The position numbers were made by a program, and so were the translations under genes. A stretch of 64,000 bases of DNA from Diphasiastrum complanatum (taxonomy: Eukaryota > Streptophyta > Lycopodiopsida > Lycopodiales > Lycopodiaceae), in contig CM055102.1 in the NCBI GenBank assembly GCA_029204225.1, positions 19,590,688-19,654,687 of the forward strand, written 5' to 3'. Positions 31,800 through 44,300 of the stretch are shown here, piece by piece. The notes under the pieces are model-generated. The model was not told where the DNA came from. It saw only the letters and a list, made by a program, of their open reading frames with translations, and ran no database searches. How positions within the stretch are numbered: the stretch's first letter is position 1; each line of letters starts with the position of its first letter.

Positions 31800-32640
31800 C
31801 CATCTGAGATCTATCTATGCATAAGAGACAATCTATGCATCTAAGATCTATCTATGCATAAGAGACGGATTTAAGAAACTGAAACACAATTATCTTGGAA
31901 CGTCTCAAACTCCAAGCCTTAATCATACAAGTAGTAATTTATATGTTGATAGCAGTCCTTCAGAAAAGAAGTAATTTTCACACTGAAAGGATCATATGAA
32001 TTTAATCAAATGTCTATATTTGAGAAACCAAAAAGAAGTAAGAGTTCTTAAAATATGAGAAATAGCTTTAAGGGTTTTTGATCTATAAATTATGAAATAC
32101 CATTAGGATCCAGATCTATATCTCTAATTTCCCAAAATACCCTGAAACAATTAACCAATGGATTTACACGTTAGTATTACCATTACTAACCACTAGTCTA
32201 CAGATCACTCTCGTACAAGAATTTTCCTTTGGAATCACTGATGTCCCATACCATCAACTTTCTCTCTAAGAAGTCCTTTGCTTCTAGATCTTTTCACCAG
32301 AAAATCAAAAAGATATCTTGCTATCCTATATCTAAATATAGGATCCGGTCTTCAACCAATTTTTGAAAATACTTCTAGTCATTTAATTCTCTTATGTTCC
32401 TTAGGTAATTCACTGTAGATGAAAATATCATCTAAGAATACCACTAGGCATTGACCCATGTATGGAAGAGAAATATTGTTCATATCATGTTGAAATAACA
32501 CGAGTGTATTCCTTAATCAAAAGGAAACATTAAGAATTCAAAATAACCAAAATAATACAATAATAGATGTGCAATATATATATCTGAATTGGTACGAGAG
32601 ATCTTTAACCACCATATCCGATATTCCAGAGATCTTAAAA
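31800..32640 (-). pseudogene. Ty3/gypsy reverse transcriptase debris, reverse
   Basis: Reading down from about 32600: YFEFLMFPF with a stop, then NNISLPYMGQCLVVFLDDIF and IYSELPKEHKRI, the RT catalytic LDD box and the following helix. Downstream to about 31880 the DNA matches the inverted copy at 23550-24000. A local repeat AGATCTATCTATGCATAAGAG occurs twice near 31808 and 31846. Heavily decayed, with many stops. Confidence 0.7.
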
Positions 32641-33750
32641 TTCCATCTGGATTTCCCATAACTTATAGGCACATATCTATCACAACCAAGCACTGGATAC
32701 CCATAAATTTTGTTCATAATGGATTATAATAATCCATTTATGAAATGGTGAATCGCCAAGAAGATTCACACATGGCTTATTAACACATCATGATTCCCTT
32801 TTTGGTTAGTACAAAGGTTTCCAAATCCCTTCCATTTGAGAGTTCCCACTCTAGGGATAAGGCTTAATCATTACTAACAGAACATATGTGAACCATGTAT
32901 CACTTCTCATTCCTCATATTTTAATTCACATTTAAATTATGGTCATTTTCATGGTCATGTAAAGATATATAGCATGAATTCAATTTAACGAATTCAACAA
33001 CTGTGTTATATGCGATTTTTCCACAGGGATTTCCAAAAGTCCAATTACATAATACAAACATATCACTAACCTCATGTCCATTTCTTTCGCCCTTAGAATT
33101 TTCGATCCCCCGAAAAATTTCATCTAGTTAAGGTAAAAAGAATTCATATAGACATATATCAAATATCAGAAAAATATCAATTTTTTTTGTTCATTAACTA
33201 GCTTTAGCATTACTCCGTTAATGTTTCACAATTATCGTAATAGAATGCAAAATTACATGAATAAAAAATCTCCAATATAGAACTTCAAAATTCCAATTCT
33301 GTATTCAACAAAAAAAAATTTGTTGAATAATATTTCACACATTTTTTAATTTAAATTGGCATTCAGCGAGTATCTTGCCAAAAGCTATTGCATGTCCTTT
33401 ATCTAATGATCAATATCAATTAGAAGGCAACATCAAGCTCATCGGTATCTTACCGATCGAAAAAAAAAAAATTGATTTAGTAAAGAATATCCCCGAGCAC
33501 AATTTAGCTCAATTCACAGGGAGTACCCATACTCCAAAGTTAAATCGTTAATGGTGATACCCCCCCCCCCCACCCCACCCCCAAGAAATAACATCTTGAC
33601 TACAATCCTAAATTCATAACCAAGTTCATAAATTTGACAGTTAGAATTCCTATCAAAGGCAACATTCTTTCTTCCCATTATTTCCAGTTAATCAAAAAAA
33701 CCGATGAATTAATTCTTAGGGTCACTCAAGAATCACTTTTCACTAACCAC
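32641..33750 (-). other. AT-rich decayed sequence, probably upstream gypsy
   Basis: No readable frame. It lies upstream (minus strand) of the gypsy RT and may be its protease/gag region. A C-rich run (about 33559-33581, broken by A) is present. A host-gene signal was not seen. Confidence 0.4.
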
Positions 33751-34086
33751 AGTTCTCACCACTAGTTACACACTGCTGAGTTTGCCTACCTCTGGGCTAA
33801 ACTGGCATGCAAACCATAATGGCCAAGCAACTTCCAAAAAATGTTTCTTCCCTAAGAGACTCATGCAAAAATGGGGAAAACCCTCATCACATGCAACAAA
33901 GGGAAATGAGGTCCATAATAAAACAAGCGAAAAGTGGCTGAGGCCACATGGCCCTGCCTTGGTTAAAACATATTTTAAATAGGTTTGTTTTATGGAATAT
34001 AGAGAGTACATATGATGTACATGTATATTTTTTATAGAATTTATGACTAAAATAAAGTTTCTTTGTATAGGTAAGGATCGTATAGG
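33751..34086. other. Unassigned stretch before second element A-type locus
   Basis: Short frames on both strands, none with recognised motifs. AT-rich from 33970. Confidence 0.35.
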
Positions 34087-34940
34087 TTGTATTTGTCACT
34101 TTTGTTGAAAGATACGGGCACTAAGGCCCTGGACAATTACCTGGCAAGGCTACCACAACAACGTAGGGCAGCTTCTCCTACCATGCCTAGGGGCAAGATG
34201 GCTGATACCAAAGAATCGGAGAAATTTGAAAGGAAATATCCTCCCAACATGAGGGGAGGCAAAGAGGAGCTCGATCAAAGCCAATACTCCACCAGGGATG
34301 AGATCATTGCGGCACTGCAACCGCAACTTGAATGGCGGAGCAAGGTCTTGAAAGATAGCAGGCAGCTACAAGAATACCTGAGGGAACCGGCATAGAAACG
34401 AATTGACCCATTTTACATGCCGCTCAAACGAAGAAATCCATGGCCGTAGAAAAGCCACGGGTTGAATTGGTGAATAGGCCAAATGATTCCAAGAATTTTA
34501 GACAAAATCTCCTTGGATGACCTAAGGCTACAGTTGCTAGACTTCAGGCACAAATATAAGACCAGTGCCGATCTATGCATGCAAGAAAATGTCGAATATT
34601 GCCGATCCATGGCCTTTCTGATGCAGCAAGATTGTTTTTGGGATCGTGATTTGGATCCAATCAGGATCAATCCCAACGTAGCCCTCCAGTCAGAGGAAGA
34701 CCATGAGATGATGGCCGGCTATACTACAGAGCGGCCTTCATGTCATCACAATACGTCACCATGATAGAAGATTGGCAGGAGATGGGCTTCATTGAAAAGA
34801 TACGAGAGTGCCTGGGGCCACTAAACTACGGAAGTAAGCTCCGCCCTGGGGTGAAAATGAATGAGCGAAAACAGACGACGATGCGAGCAAGACTCGCAAG
34901 AGGTTCTCAATCTTATGTAGCTGCAAAATGTATCTCTTGA
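34087..34940 (+). pseudogene. Second copy of the element A unknown domain
   Basis: Three + frames in series: 34087-34395 (EKFERKYPPNMRGGKEELDQ, ALQPQLEWRSKVL, LQEYLREPA), 34396-34764 (PFYMPLKRRNPWP, LRLQLLDFRHKYKTSADL, CMQENVEYCRSMAF, FWDRDLDPIRINPNVALQ, EEDHEMMAGY) and 34735-34940 (MSSQYVTMIEDWQEMGF). Block order and spacing match 3480-4192. Breaks are the TAG near 34393 and a frameshift near 34735. The N-terminal, coiled-coil and LTR parts of element A were not found here. The product is unknown. The fact that the two copies differ at many silent and conservative positions supports former coding constraint, by eye. Confidence 0.65.
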
Positions 34941-34965
34941 AATGGAAAATACACTAATGAAGTTG

Positions 34966-34969
<4 letters not shown>

Positions 34970-35051
<82 letters not shown>
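34970..35051. repeat. (TC)n microsatellite
   Basis: About 41 uninterrupted TC units directly after the second element A-type locus. Confidence 0.98.
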
Positions 35052-35053
<2 letters not shown>

Positions 35054-36479
35054 CATTTTCCCCATTGAATTAGATATTGATCCAATTCCGGATTCATTTT
35101 AGAGCTCCCCAAAACTCGGCCAAAAGATCGTAGTCTGCACAACCCATTTTCTAACCTCTCATATTCAAACATTTTCTTCACAAAACATTTGTATATGCAA
35201 CACCCATTGGATTTATTGTTTTACTTGTAAGATTGTAGTTGGTAGTTTATATTGTGACAAAATTGATTAACTTACTTGTGAACAAGTTCCTAGCAACCGT
35301 GAACAGAAGAAACATTACTAAGTAGAAATTTGATGTTGGAACATGGCAGTAGAAATTTTACCCAAAAATTGAAACGTGGTAAAAGTTTCCAACCATGTGC
35401 CATGCAGCTTTTTCTTTCTATTAAACAGCAGGTTCTCTTCTTTTCTTTCAAATCTTTCTTTCTGTAAATCACGTGTATGCTTTCTGTTTCTCGTGAATCT
35501 CAGGTTCGCTTCTTTTCTTCAAAACTGTCTTGCATAAATCACATGTATGTTGCATCTGATAACGTGAAAACTGTCTTTCTATAAATCACAGCTACAATTC
35601 AGTTGTTCAAGTTGGTAGCAGCTACACATGGTTGCATGCACATGGACATCGAGCAGCTCCAAAAAGGCAACAAACGTGACAGGCTTCAAATCGTTGCTGT
35701 GCAAAGAGGATCTGCGACGCCCCCAGAGGATCTACGACAAACCCAAAGACATGAAAAGCTACGCCAGAAGAGGATCTACGACAAACCCAAAAATGTGAAA
35801 AGCTGAAAAACAGAAAGGTTTTTAAAAACTCAAAACATTACCACGTGTCAGTAGCACAAAAATTATGGAGGCCAAAAAAATATGTACTAACATTTAAAAA
35901 TAAATAAGATCGCAAGCAGGAGGGAACACTCATTTGTCCAAATCTATTTCAATTTACATCTAGAGAATGAGCAACTTACCATATCCAATCTATGTTTACA
36001 ATTTGCTTGAATCACAAGAGGATTTGTTTTGAAAAAAAACTCAAATCCTCATCAAGCAATCATTAAATTCAGATTTTCAGCTGTACTGAGTTTATTTATT
36101 CCGGATAAATTGATTCCTCACCAACCTATCAACAAACATCCTGCAACTAGATCTGAATCTAACTTGTCCAAAACATTATAAATTCATGCAAATTATTCAT
36201 CCCCAAAATAATCAGATTTAGACAAGCAAGTGGATCTACTCATGCAGATCATTCACATCAAATGAAAACTTTCTCAAGGCATCAAAAAATTAAGAATGAA
36301 GTCAACACTAATTCTCACCATCTCTATCAAAATCAAACATGTAGAAGAGCACTATTCGAAAACATGCTTCACACTCAAATTAGTGAATCCAAACCCAAAC
36401 TTCCCTTGAGAAATCAACACTCCATTCCGAGATGCAAATCCAAGTGCTTCCATCCCATCCAAGATTGCATCTTAGCCGG
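35052..36479. other. Unassigned; 3' part may be the leader of a reversed copia element
   Basis: No gene recognised. Near 35395-35600 a motif of the type CTTTCTATAAATCAC..GTATG recurs, and near 35700-35790 GAGGATCTACGACAAACCCAAA occurs twice (about 35726 and 35771). From about 35900 the sequence lies downstream (minus strand) of a copia-type primer site. Confidence 0.45.
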
Positions 36480-36829
36480 GCTCTAATACCAATGTAAAAA
36501 ACAACCAGGAAAGCTACTAAGATGAGGAATCAACCCATAAAGAGACTAGTGGGAGCCAAACCACCCATCCAATTGAGATGTATCCGAACACCCCCTAACC
36601 ATGGCAAGTGAATGCCTACGGAGAGCAGGGAAACTAGCAAACAAGCCAAAACTTAGAATGGAGGAGGGTGTGTCCTTACTCGTATACATAGGAGTAGGAA
36701 GTATGTGCATGCACCCATGCAACCTCCCATGCAGTCCATCTAAACATAGGTCACATATCTCATGCCATCCTCATGTATATCCTCATGCATACGGACTATT
36801 CTGTGTCCTTAGCTGAATATGGTCGTAAC
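36480..36829 (-). repeat. Copia-type LTR with primer site, reverse
   Basis: TGGTATTAGAGC (reverse complement of 36480-36491) differs by one transition from the initiator-Met primer site TGGTATCAGAGC. On the minus strand an LTR-like segment of about 335 bases precedes it, starting TGTTACGACC near 36829. Non-coding. Confidence 0.5.
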
Positions 36830-37240
36830 AACTAGACACGCATCATGCAAAGGTTTGAAAAAGCAATCACTGTAATATGTTTACAAACTTTAGATAAATG
36901 AGAGTAATAATAAAAGAAGGAAAATAAAAATACACAATTAACCAACAAGGATGTCATAGCTTACGAAATTTTTATATAAGTGTAGTATAAAAGATATCAT
37001 TCCCTATAAAGAAGGTTTAAGCACCAATAGTATGAAATTTTTTTGTAATTGTTCTTTTTTCTAAAATTTTGAATATTTCAAATGTTTGGGACTTTGAATT
37101 GTGCTAAGGCACAAAATAATGTTTGAATAATTTGAAATAGTGTATTTTAAATATGGTGGATGTATGCTTGGGTAAAAATGCATACCTTTGGATTTTGATC
37201 TCTCTTATTTGAAACTTGAGTAAAAATGCAGACAAATTTG
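36830..37240. other. AT-rich unassigned stretch
   Basis: No gene. It sits between a copia-type LTR and the polypurine tract of another copia fragment, and could be that fragment's 3' LTR. Confidence 0.4.
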
Positions 37241-37920
37241 GAAAGCCCCCCTCCCCCTTTATTTGCTACAAACACTCTTGAGAATCTAACATCTTCATAA
37301 ATTTCAAGTACTTATCTTAAGGTAGAGCCTTGATAAATACAATTGTGACATGATTTTTTGTTGCAAGATAGATCATTTCAATTGCCTTGTTATGAACTTT
37401 TTCTCTGACAAAATAAAACTAAACTTGTATATGCTTTGTCCTAGAATGATATTTGGGATTCAAAAATCAATTTATGCAACCTAAATTGTCACAAAACATA
37501 GTAGTAGGTTGAAAAGTATCCAAGTCATTAAGTATTAATTTGATCCAAATTGCCTTCATAGTGGCCAAAGCGTAGTAATATATTTGGCTTCACTTAAAAA
37601 GAGTGTGACAAACTTTTGCTTCCTCCTATTCCAAGAGATTAATCATTGCGATAAAATAAAGCATTAGCATAAAGTTGATTTTCTGAAATCAGCATCCCTA
37701 TTCTGAATCAATAAATCTCTATAAAGTTAAAGCTGCTTCATGATTGCCAGCATATAGAAGTTCATGCTTGGTAGCTTGAACATATTTGATAACGCATTTC
37801 AAAGCCTCATATGAATTAATTTTAAATTCGACATATGTTGGTTGAGAGTGCTAATGGTGTAAGCTAGATCTAGTCTAGTAAAAATCATAGCATACATCAG
37901 AGAGCCTGGTCAACATGCGG
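37241..37920 (-). pseudogene. Ty1/copia RT tail, RNase H and polypurine tract, reverse
   Basis: From about 37910 down: SLMYAMIFTRLDLAYTIST, then RNase H motifs in decayed form: IYYYALATMKAIWIKLIL, MFCDNLGCIN, YHSRTKHIQV and REKVHNKAIEMIYL. At least eight stops are present. A purine run (reverse complement of 37243-37262, AAATAAAGGGGGAGGGGGGC) follows at the expected place. Oldest-looking copia copy in the window. Confidence 0.75.
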
Positions 37921-38744
37921 TTGCGACAAAGACCGCAATATCAGTCTCCCAAAGGAGATCATTAACTTATGTACACATTGTACAGTTTTCATTATAAGTC
38001 AACTACTTGAGTACAACGAAGTACTTAGTTACATGACAAGCATTTATTGTAATCTAGTGTATAAATACATCTTCATCACACACTCTATGTGATGCTCCGC
38101 CAACAGAGCGAATGATATTGAGCCTCGTGGAATGTGTTCATTTTTATTTGGGTATGAATTAATTTATACGATCTTGTGAGTGAGAACGCATGAGCTGTGA
38201 ATCCATTTCTGCATTAACAATCTTTTAGACTGTTCTTGTTGGTAGCAACCCATAACAATGGGAGAGTTGTTCCACGAATATTTCTCTCTCTCTTTTTCCG
38301 TTCCGTCCTCTCACCCTTACATAGGCAAGCCCCCAATTGCATCCAACGATGGAGCACTCATGATAGATGCCATCATGATTATTTCGTTGTCATGGAGGCT
38401 TTTCCATTGTCGGATGAGAGTGGGGTCTTGCTTCAGTCACAACTAAGCATGCATTGATCCATGGACAAGGGGCCTTGCGAATGAATGTTTTGATGCCATT
38501 GGCAACCATTGTAATTAAAGTGTAAAGTATTGTGCATATTTAATTGTTGATCTTATTAAAAAAAGTAAAGGTGTAGTCTTTCGTAGATATGGATAAGAGT
38601 GCCAATGTAGGTGCATGCTAGATCCACATTCATTTGCACGAGGACTTTTTGAACCTTATGGTTATTCTTGGATTGGCCTTACAATTTGACTAAGGATGTA
38701 CTTAAGTACATGTTGGGATTTTGCCCATTTATTTTTGTAGGGCA
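37921..38744. other. Unassigned, with a TATA-like region
   Basis: No recognisable coding sequence. TGTATAAATACATC near 38060 and the downstream words resemble an LTR promoter region in + orientation, but no LTR ends were found. Confidence 0.35.
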
Positions 38745-39013
38745 TTATTAAGTAGAATTTCTTTTACTTTCCATGTGGGTGTAACATCATGAGAGTAGTG
38801 CCCTTGATGGCATGGGTAATTTTTCATAAAGGGCATGATGAGCATTGTTATTGAAGGGGCATTTTTTAAAGAGCATTTTCATAATGCCCTCCTTTATGAA
38901 AAATGCTCATCTTGCCCTATATGAAAAATTGCACATGGCCAATCTCCATCAAGTACACTACTCTCATAATGTTATGCCCACATGGAAAAGCAAAGAAATT
39001 TTGCTTGATAAGC
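38745..39013. mobile_element. Foldback MITE-like element
   Basis: The two halves are imperfect reverse complements over about 120 bases each. The left arm starts TTATTAAGTAGAATTTC and includes CCATGTGGGTGTAACATCAT and GAGAGTAGTG. The right arm reversed starts TTATCAAGCAAAATTTC and includes CCATGTGGGCATAACATTAT and GAGAGTAGTG. Internal GGGCATxxTGAGCATT words pair as well. No coding role: frames inside are by-products. Such foldbacks can be transcribed into small-RNA precursors. It lies about 0.5 kb before the bZIP leader. Confidence 0.75.
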
Positions 39014-39530
39014 CAACATATTTTATCCTTGAGCTGAACTTTCCCTCCATGAAAATACTTTTTGCTTTTCTTTTTTTTGGGGCTGTAAATTTTATTTTCC
39101 ATACACCTTGTGGGCATTGGAAATATCATGTAAAAGAAAAAAAGGTGCATGATTACGTTGTAGGAGGTACCACCCTTTTCTTCATAAAACAAAATAGAAT
39201 GATATTATGAAGCGTAAAAGGCCCTCTCTCGAGATATGATTTGAGAGGGTGGAAGCTTGTTTTAGATTTCTTCATAAAACAAGCCCAAATTGGTTTTACT
39301 CATGAGTTTTTTTAACAAACACGTTCTTTTCAACCTCATAGATTTTCATGTGGATAGCGAATAAATCACCGCCACACAAGCACATTTACTAACATGGCTC
39401 CGAAGAAGTACACGAAGAAAATTTAACCCTAATTTTTCACATGCCTTGATCCCTTGAATCTCATATCACAAACACTTAAAAATAAAAATAATATTTTTGT
39501 AGTGCATGTTTTTGTTGGCAAGTTCATGAT
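39014..39530. other. Upstream region of the bZIP gene, no core motif seen
   Basis: AT-rich. It contains small foldbacks: CCCTCTC..GAGAGGG near 39220-39252, and CTTGTTTTA paired with TAAAACAAG near 39258-39287. The word TTCTTCATAAAACA occurs near 39178 and 39270. No clear TATA box at a convincing distance. Confidence 0.4.
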
Positions 39531-39539
39531 CTAAAAAAG

Positions 39540-41346
39540 ATATTCAAGATATTCTGAATCGAAGGTCCGTCTCCAATTCAACCGCAGCGCCAGGCTCGGG
39601 ACAAAATCAACTACCGAAGCTGATGTGGGAGCCAATGAGGCCGCGACAACATCTGCGGTAGCTATCCCAGGTTAGCCTCGGTTTTTGGCCTGGTTCCGTC
39701 GCGCAAACGCAACGTGTCGGGTTGAGGAAGAAAGAGACAGAGAAGAGGGAGAGCGAAAGAGAGAGAGAGGGGGGGGGGGGGGAGAGAGGGAGAGAGATGG
39801 CTTGACTTCGTGGCGTCTTTTCTCTCGCTCCTGGCTTCTCGCCTTTGCTTTTTCTGCTGCTGCTGCTGCCGCCCACAAGATCGTTTCGATCTCTCGGCAT
39901 AACTGCTATTTACTGCTGCTTGCACCATCTTTCTCTGCTCGGATTTATTTAGTCTCTGTTTGCTGATCCTGACCTTTGTTTACCTGCTCTGCCTTTCAAT
40001 TTCCCTGATACTAAACTGTGTAATTTGCTGCTGTAAGCTTGCTTTTACTCATTGGTTTTGATCCGGATGAGACTGGGAATGCGTAAGCTCGGTTTTGCAG
40101 TTGTGGATTTGTAGTTTCTCTGGTTTGACGGATTCACAGAGGCGCTCTTTGCACTGCTTGCCTTCAGTTTCATTCAGATTATTCTTTCTTTGGAAATTTT
40201 CAAGATAGTCTCGGGTAAAAAGAAGAATTTATTCCATGTTTTTGCGTGTTGTAATTGATCGTCAAGTTCCTTGAGTACGCAGCACGATTTTGCTTGTTTA
40301 ATCGGGTTTTGGTAAATTTTTGCATTTTTTTGAAAATTGCAACAAATGCGATCCTTCATAGAGAGATCTTAGATCTTGTCAGGCTTCTCTATTTTTCTCT
40401 ACCCTTTGGCATTTTGTTGTCTCTAATGGGAGTAATTTCTCTTGTTGAAGAGAATTTTTGTGACTGCTTCCTTCGTTCTACGATTAACATCAATTTTTCT
40501 GTCTACTTTGTCACATCGTCTTTGCTTCGGTATTGTGAGGATCTGCCTTCCTTGAGCATGCTTTCACATGCCTTTGAGGATTGATTGTGTAAACAAATTT
40601 CTTTTGACGCAGTTATTGGCGTTTCATTTTCAAAATCTTATGTTATGAATAGAAAGACCAGGAGGCATCACTGGATGTCGCTACTATGATAAGGTATGTC
40701 AGGCTTAGTAGCTTATAACGTTTTTCATTAGTAGAGCTTCTGATGAAGGGCAACTGAAGTCTATGCGTCTCTTGATCCTCTCAAAACTTGTTTTGGCTTT
40801 GTCTTAAAGAATCCGATAATCTTATCTCGACTGGCAATCGCTTTTATGCTTGCATAACTTTCTTATCATTTAGCTGTGTTGACTAAAGGTCCATGAAACT
40901 AAAATGCCACACTGTGTACCAGATTTTAAGATATCTCGTCTTGGTGCGCTTGTTCTTCGGAAAACTCCATATGATCAGTGAATAGATTTATAGAAGCCTC
41001 TGGTTTATGATGTTATCGGGAATCTGTACCGAGATTTCCTTATTGATTAAAAGTCCGCAAGCTTAAGGACTCTATACAGATCCTTACAATGCCTAGGCAC
41101 AGTTTTGTGAATAATTTCTTTTAAGATCTTTGCTGAAGACGGAGGCTTTTGTCATTAAGATTCCGACAGATTCCCATTCGTCCTGTTTGGAACGTTCCTC
41201 CAGATAAACTGAGCAGAAAAGAGATTGATTAACAGAGTTTAGCTTGAAGTGACTCCTCCACCTACCCGCTCTTAAATTCTCACACGTTGTTTACCTCAAG
41301 ATCGTGCTGTGTCTATTAGAAATCTGTAGATACTTTCAAGCTATTA
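39540..41346 (+). promoter_or_regulatory. Promoter/5' leader region of the bZIP gene (inferred)
   Basis: Composition changes sharply near 39550 to GC-rich, gene-like DNA. A GA-rich block with a pure G run of 13 (about 39771-39783) is followed by CT-rich sequence and a (CTG)n-like stretch near 39857. These are common in plant core promoters and 5' leaders. From about 40000 the DNA looks like intron and leader sequence with no long conserved frame. A leader intron before the ATG at 41347 is likely from the distance, but its splice sites were not resolved. Confidence 0.45.
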
Positions 41347-44300
41347 ATGGAGTCCGAAGCTCAAATTCCTTTTATCTCAGAGAGTCGCGCAGCGGGAAAT
41401 TTGGCTTTGGAAGGACTGGCACCTTCCTTGGGGGACATGGGAAGGTCAAGAATGTTTTCTTTGCCAAGACAGAACTCTGTCTACTCTTTAACTTTAGACG
41501 AATTTCAGAACACAATTGTGGATTCTGGTAAAAGTTTTGGTTCCATGAACATGGATGAATTTCTTAAGAACATATGGACCGTAGAGGAGAGCCAGGCAAT
41601 GGCAGCGGCAATGGGGGGAAATGAGGGAGCCATCACTGGCCTTATAACACAGCCAAGTCTTCCAAGACAAGCCTCTCTCACACTTCCTCGGACTTTAAGT
41701 AGAAAAACGGTAGATGAAGTCTGGAGGGGTATTCAACAAGCACCTGCTGGTTATGGTAACTCTGCAAACAATCCGGCTGATGAGCAGGATAAACAGTTAA
41801 CATTTGGAGAGATGACTTTGGAGGATTTTCTAATCAAAGCTGGTGTGTTTAGGGAGGAAATAGAATCTGGCAACCAGTCTTTTGTTCCTTATGGAGGTGG
41901 TCTGGGTAACAAGCCCAGCATTAGAGGTGGTATGGGAACTGCATTTGCAAAGCAAGAAGGAGGAGGTTTTGATAGCGAAATAGCGAACGCTGGGTCTACT
42001 CCCACCTTTTCCTTGTCCCCCGTCAGTGCACTTGCAAGCCAAAGTGCTTTGGATGGAATTCAACCGAATGGTTTCGAGCTTAACAGCAATTCTCGGGGCA
42101 CAGAGTGGATGAATGGTTCCTATAAAAATGCCAGTACTGTGAATCAGCAAAAACTTTTACAAAATCATGTAGAGGCAACAGCCTATCTTAAGGGCACAAA
42201 CAAGATGGGAGAAAATGCAATGGGCAATGCAGAGATGAGCATGGGAGGTGGTATGGGAGCACTTGGAGGCACCATTGAAGGTGGGCTTGTTGGTGGCTTT
42301 GGAGGTCGAAATTTGGGAATCAATTTGGGCACAGGCTTAGGTGGAGGCATGAGGGTTGCTGGGGGACTTGGGCTTGGAACAGGCTCTCCTCCCAGTCCTC
42401 TTTCAGATGGAATAGGACCAGGAAATGTGAATGATTTCAGCTTCTCTCTAGCGGGTAATTATGGATTAGATGTAGGCTTACGAGGAAGAAAAAGGCGAGC
42501 AGAAGGACCTGTTGAAAAGCTGATTGAAAGAAGGCAGAAAAGGATGATAAAGAATCGAGAATCTGCTGCACGTTCACGTGCAAGAAAGCAAGTATGGAAA
42601 GTTTTTCTTCCTAATAGTCTAGAAGTTTAGTTGTGAGGTCTCAGTTACCTTTTACTAAAATCTGAAAGTCTGCTGGGAGAGATTTTTCCAAAAGGCTGCA
42701 AAAGAATCTACTTTTTTCTAGCTTGACATAGAAAGGGAAGCTGTGGAGAGAAACTTGGTCTCTTTTTCACAATTGAATAGCAAATGGTGTATGAGTACTG
42801 GTTCAATTCAATGTTTGCTGTCAAGTTTTAGAAGATAAGTGTTTTAGTAGTTGATTTTCCCAAAATTTTGATTACTTCCAGCTTCCCTTGTTGGTTTCTC
42901 AAAGATGCATACAATGACTGCTTGGAGGCACTAAAGAAAACATTGATCTGGGAACTTCTGCTCCGGAACTCCTTGCTATTATTATTGACTAGTTTGTTTC
43001 TTCTCTGACCTTAAGTTTTTTGAGTTTTCCAGTTTATGTACACTGTTAGTCTGCACTCTTAGTGGTAGTAACACATATATTTTCTATCTGGACAAGGTGA
43101 CATCCATAATTCTAATCTTTAATTATGGCAGAGTTCATGTTGACAGCACCTGCTTTAAGGCATCCAACTATTCTATAGTCTTAATCTGTGTGGGTATGCA
43201 GCATTATTTATCAAGTTCAAACTAGAGTCAATTGTCATGCTGATGTCCTGCTTCTAACTCCACAAGTCATGTGCCAAAGACAAGCAGGTTCTATTTTCTT
43301 CTCAGAAAAACCCAATCATCAACCAAAACATGCAAACTTGAATGGAAGCTCTCTGTGGATTGATTGCACGTGTGTCAAGACTGAAGGTTAGAGTATATAG
43401 CGTAGAGTAGTGGTAGTGCGGTGCTCTATTTTCAGGTCTCAAAGAATCCATAGAACAGTCATGTGTAACCTTACTGGAGGAGGGGGACCTTACTTCGAGA
43501 AAAACTCGAAATCTGGAAGAAGATCTTGTTTCTTCTGGGTGGAGTTGTTGTTCCTTTGATATGAGGTTAAATTTTTTCTTCTACTTGGAGCACCGGGAAA
43601 GGATTATTTCTTTTGAGAAGTTAACTTGGGCCGGGTTTGATTGGAAATTCCAGGCTTATACAGTGGAATTGGAAGCGGAGGTTACACAACTAAAAGAAGA
43701 AAACATGAGGCTGAGGAGGCAACAGGGACAGAATTCAAAAAGTTGCTGGGTTGAGGTAATTTGCAAATCTCATGGGCGAATGGGAAAAATAAAGCATTTT
43801 TTGGAACTTTGTGAGATTTCTTGATTGTGATTGATCAATTGTTGTGGAAATGATAGTGTTATATTGTTTCTAGTGCCATTGCATAATTTATTTGTGATTG
43901 GTAAGGTTTTAGAAAAGTGCTGGGAATATCCAGCTCTGTTTCTGGGGGCTCACAGTTCACTCGAATATAATGTCAGAAACTCCCTGCAATTTTGTCGACC
44001 TGCTTGAATGTGTAGTGTTCTTTGATTATGTATGCATCTGGGCATCCAAGATGCTGAAATTACAAAAGTAAAAACTGTTATTTTTGCACGTTAAGGTATT
44101 TGTGGCGAATATTTCACATATGAAGTTTTATTTCTGGTAGATGGATTCAAACTGATTGGTAAAGTAACGCCTGCTTTTTGCTGTTTCCACTGGTTTGAAG
44201 TTAATTATACTCAAAATTTCCCACCGTTCTTAGCAAAGGGTGTCCCAGTAGATGTCTTATGGGTCTCACTGATACTTGGTTGTTATAATGGAGGTCATTA

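Noticed and set aside
33559-33581. Regulatory C-tract
   Set aside because: It lies in decayed gypsy DNA far from any gene; probably simple repeat.
38845-39210. ORFs of 121 and 91 codons
   Set aside because: They overlap the foldback element, whose inverted arms open frames on both strands.
39607-39966. ORFs on both strands across the bZIP leader (Pro/Ser/Leu or Arg/Glu/Gly rich)
   Set aside because: Caused by GA/CT-rich leader DNA; no conserved sequence.
41304-41531. Overlapping upstream ORF before the bZIP start
   Set aside because: The apparent start at 41304 is GTG, not ATG, and the frame is out of phase inside exon 1; no support for use in a plant.
42592-42630. Early stop in the bZIP protein after VWKVFLPNS
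   Set aside because: A GT donor at 42592 and the zipper exon at 43654 restore the family-typical continuation; the stop is intronic.
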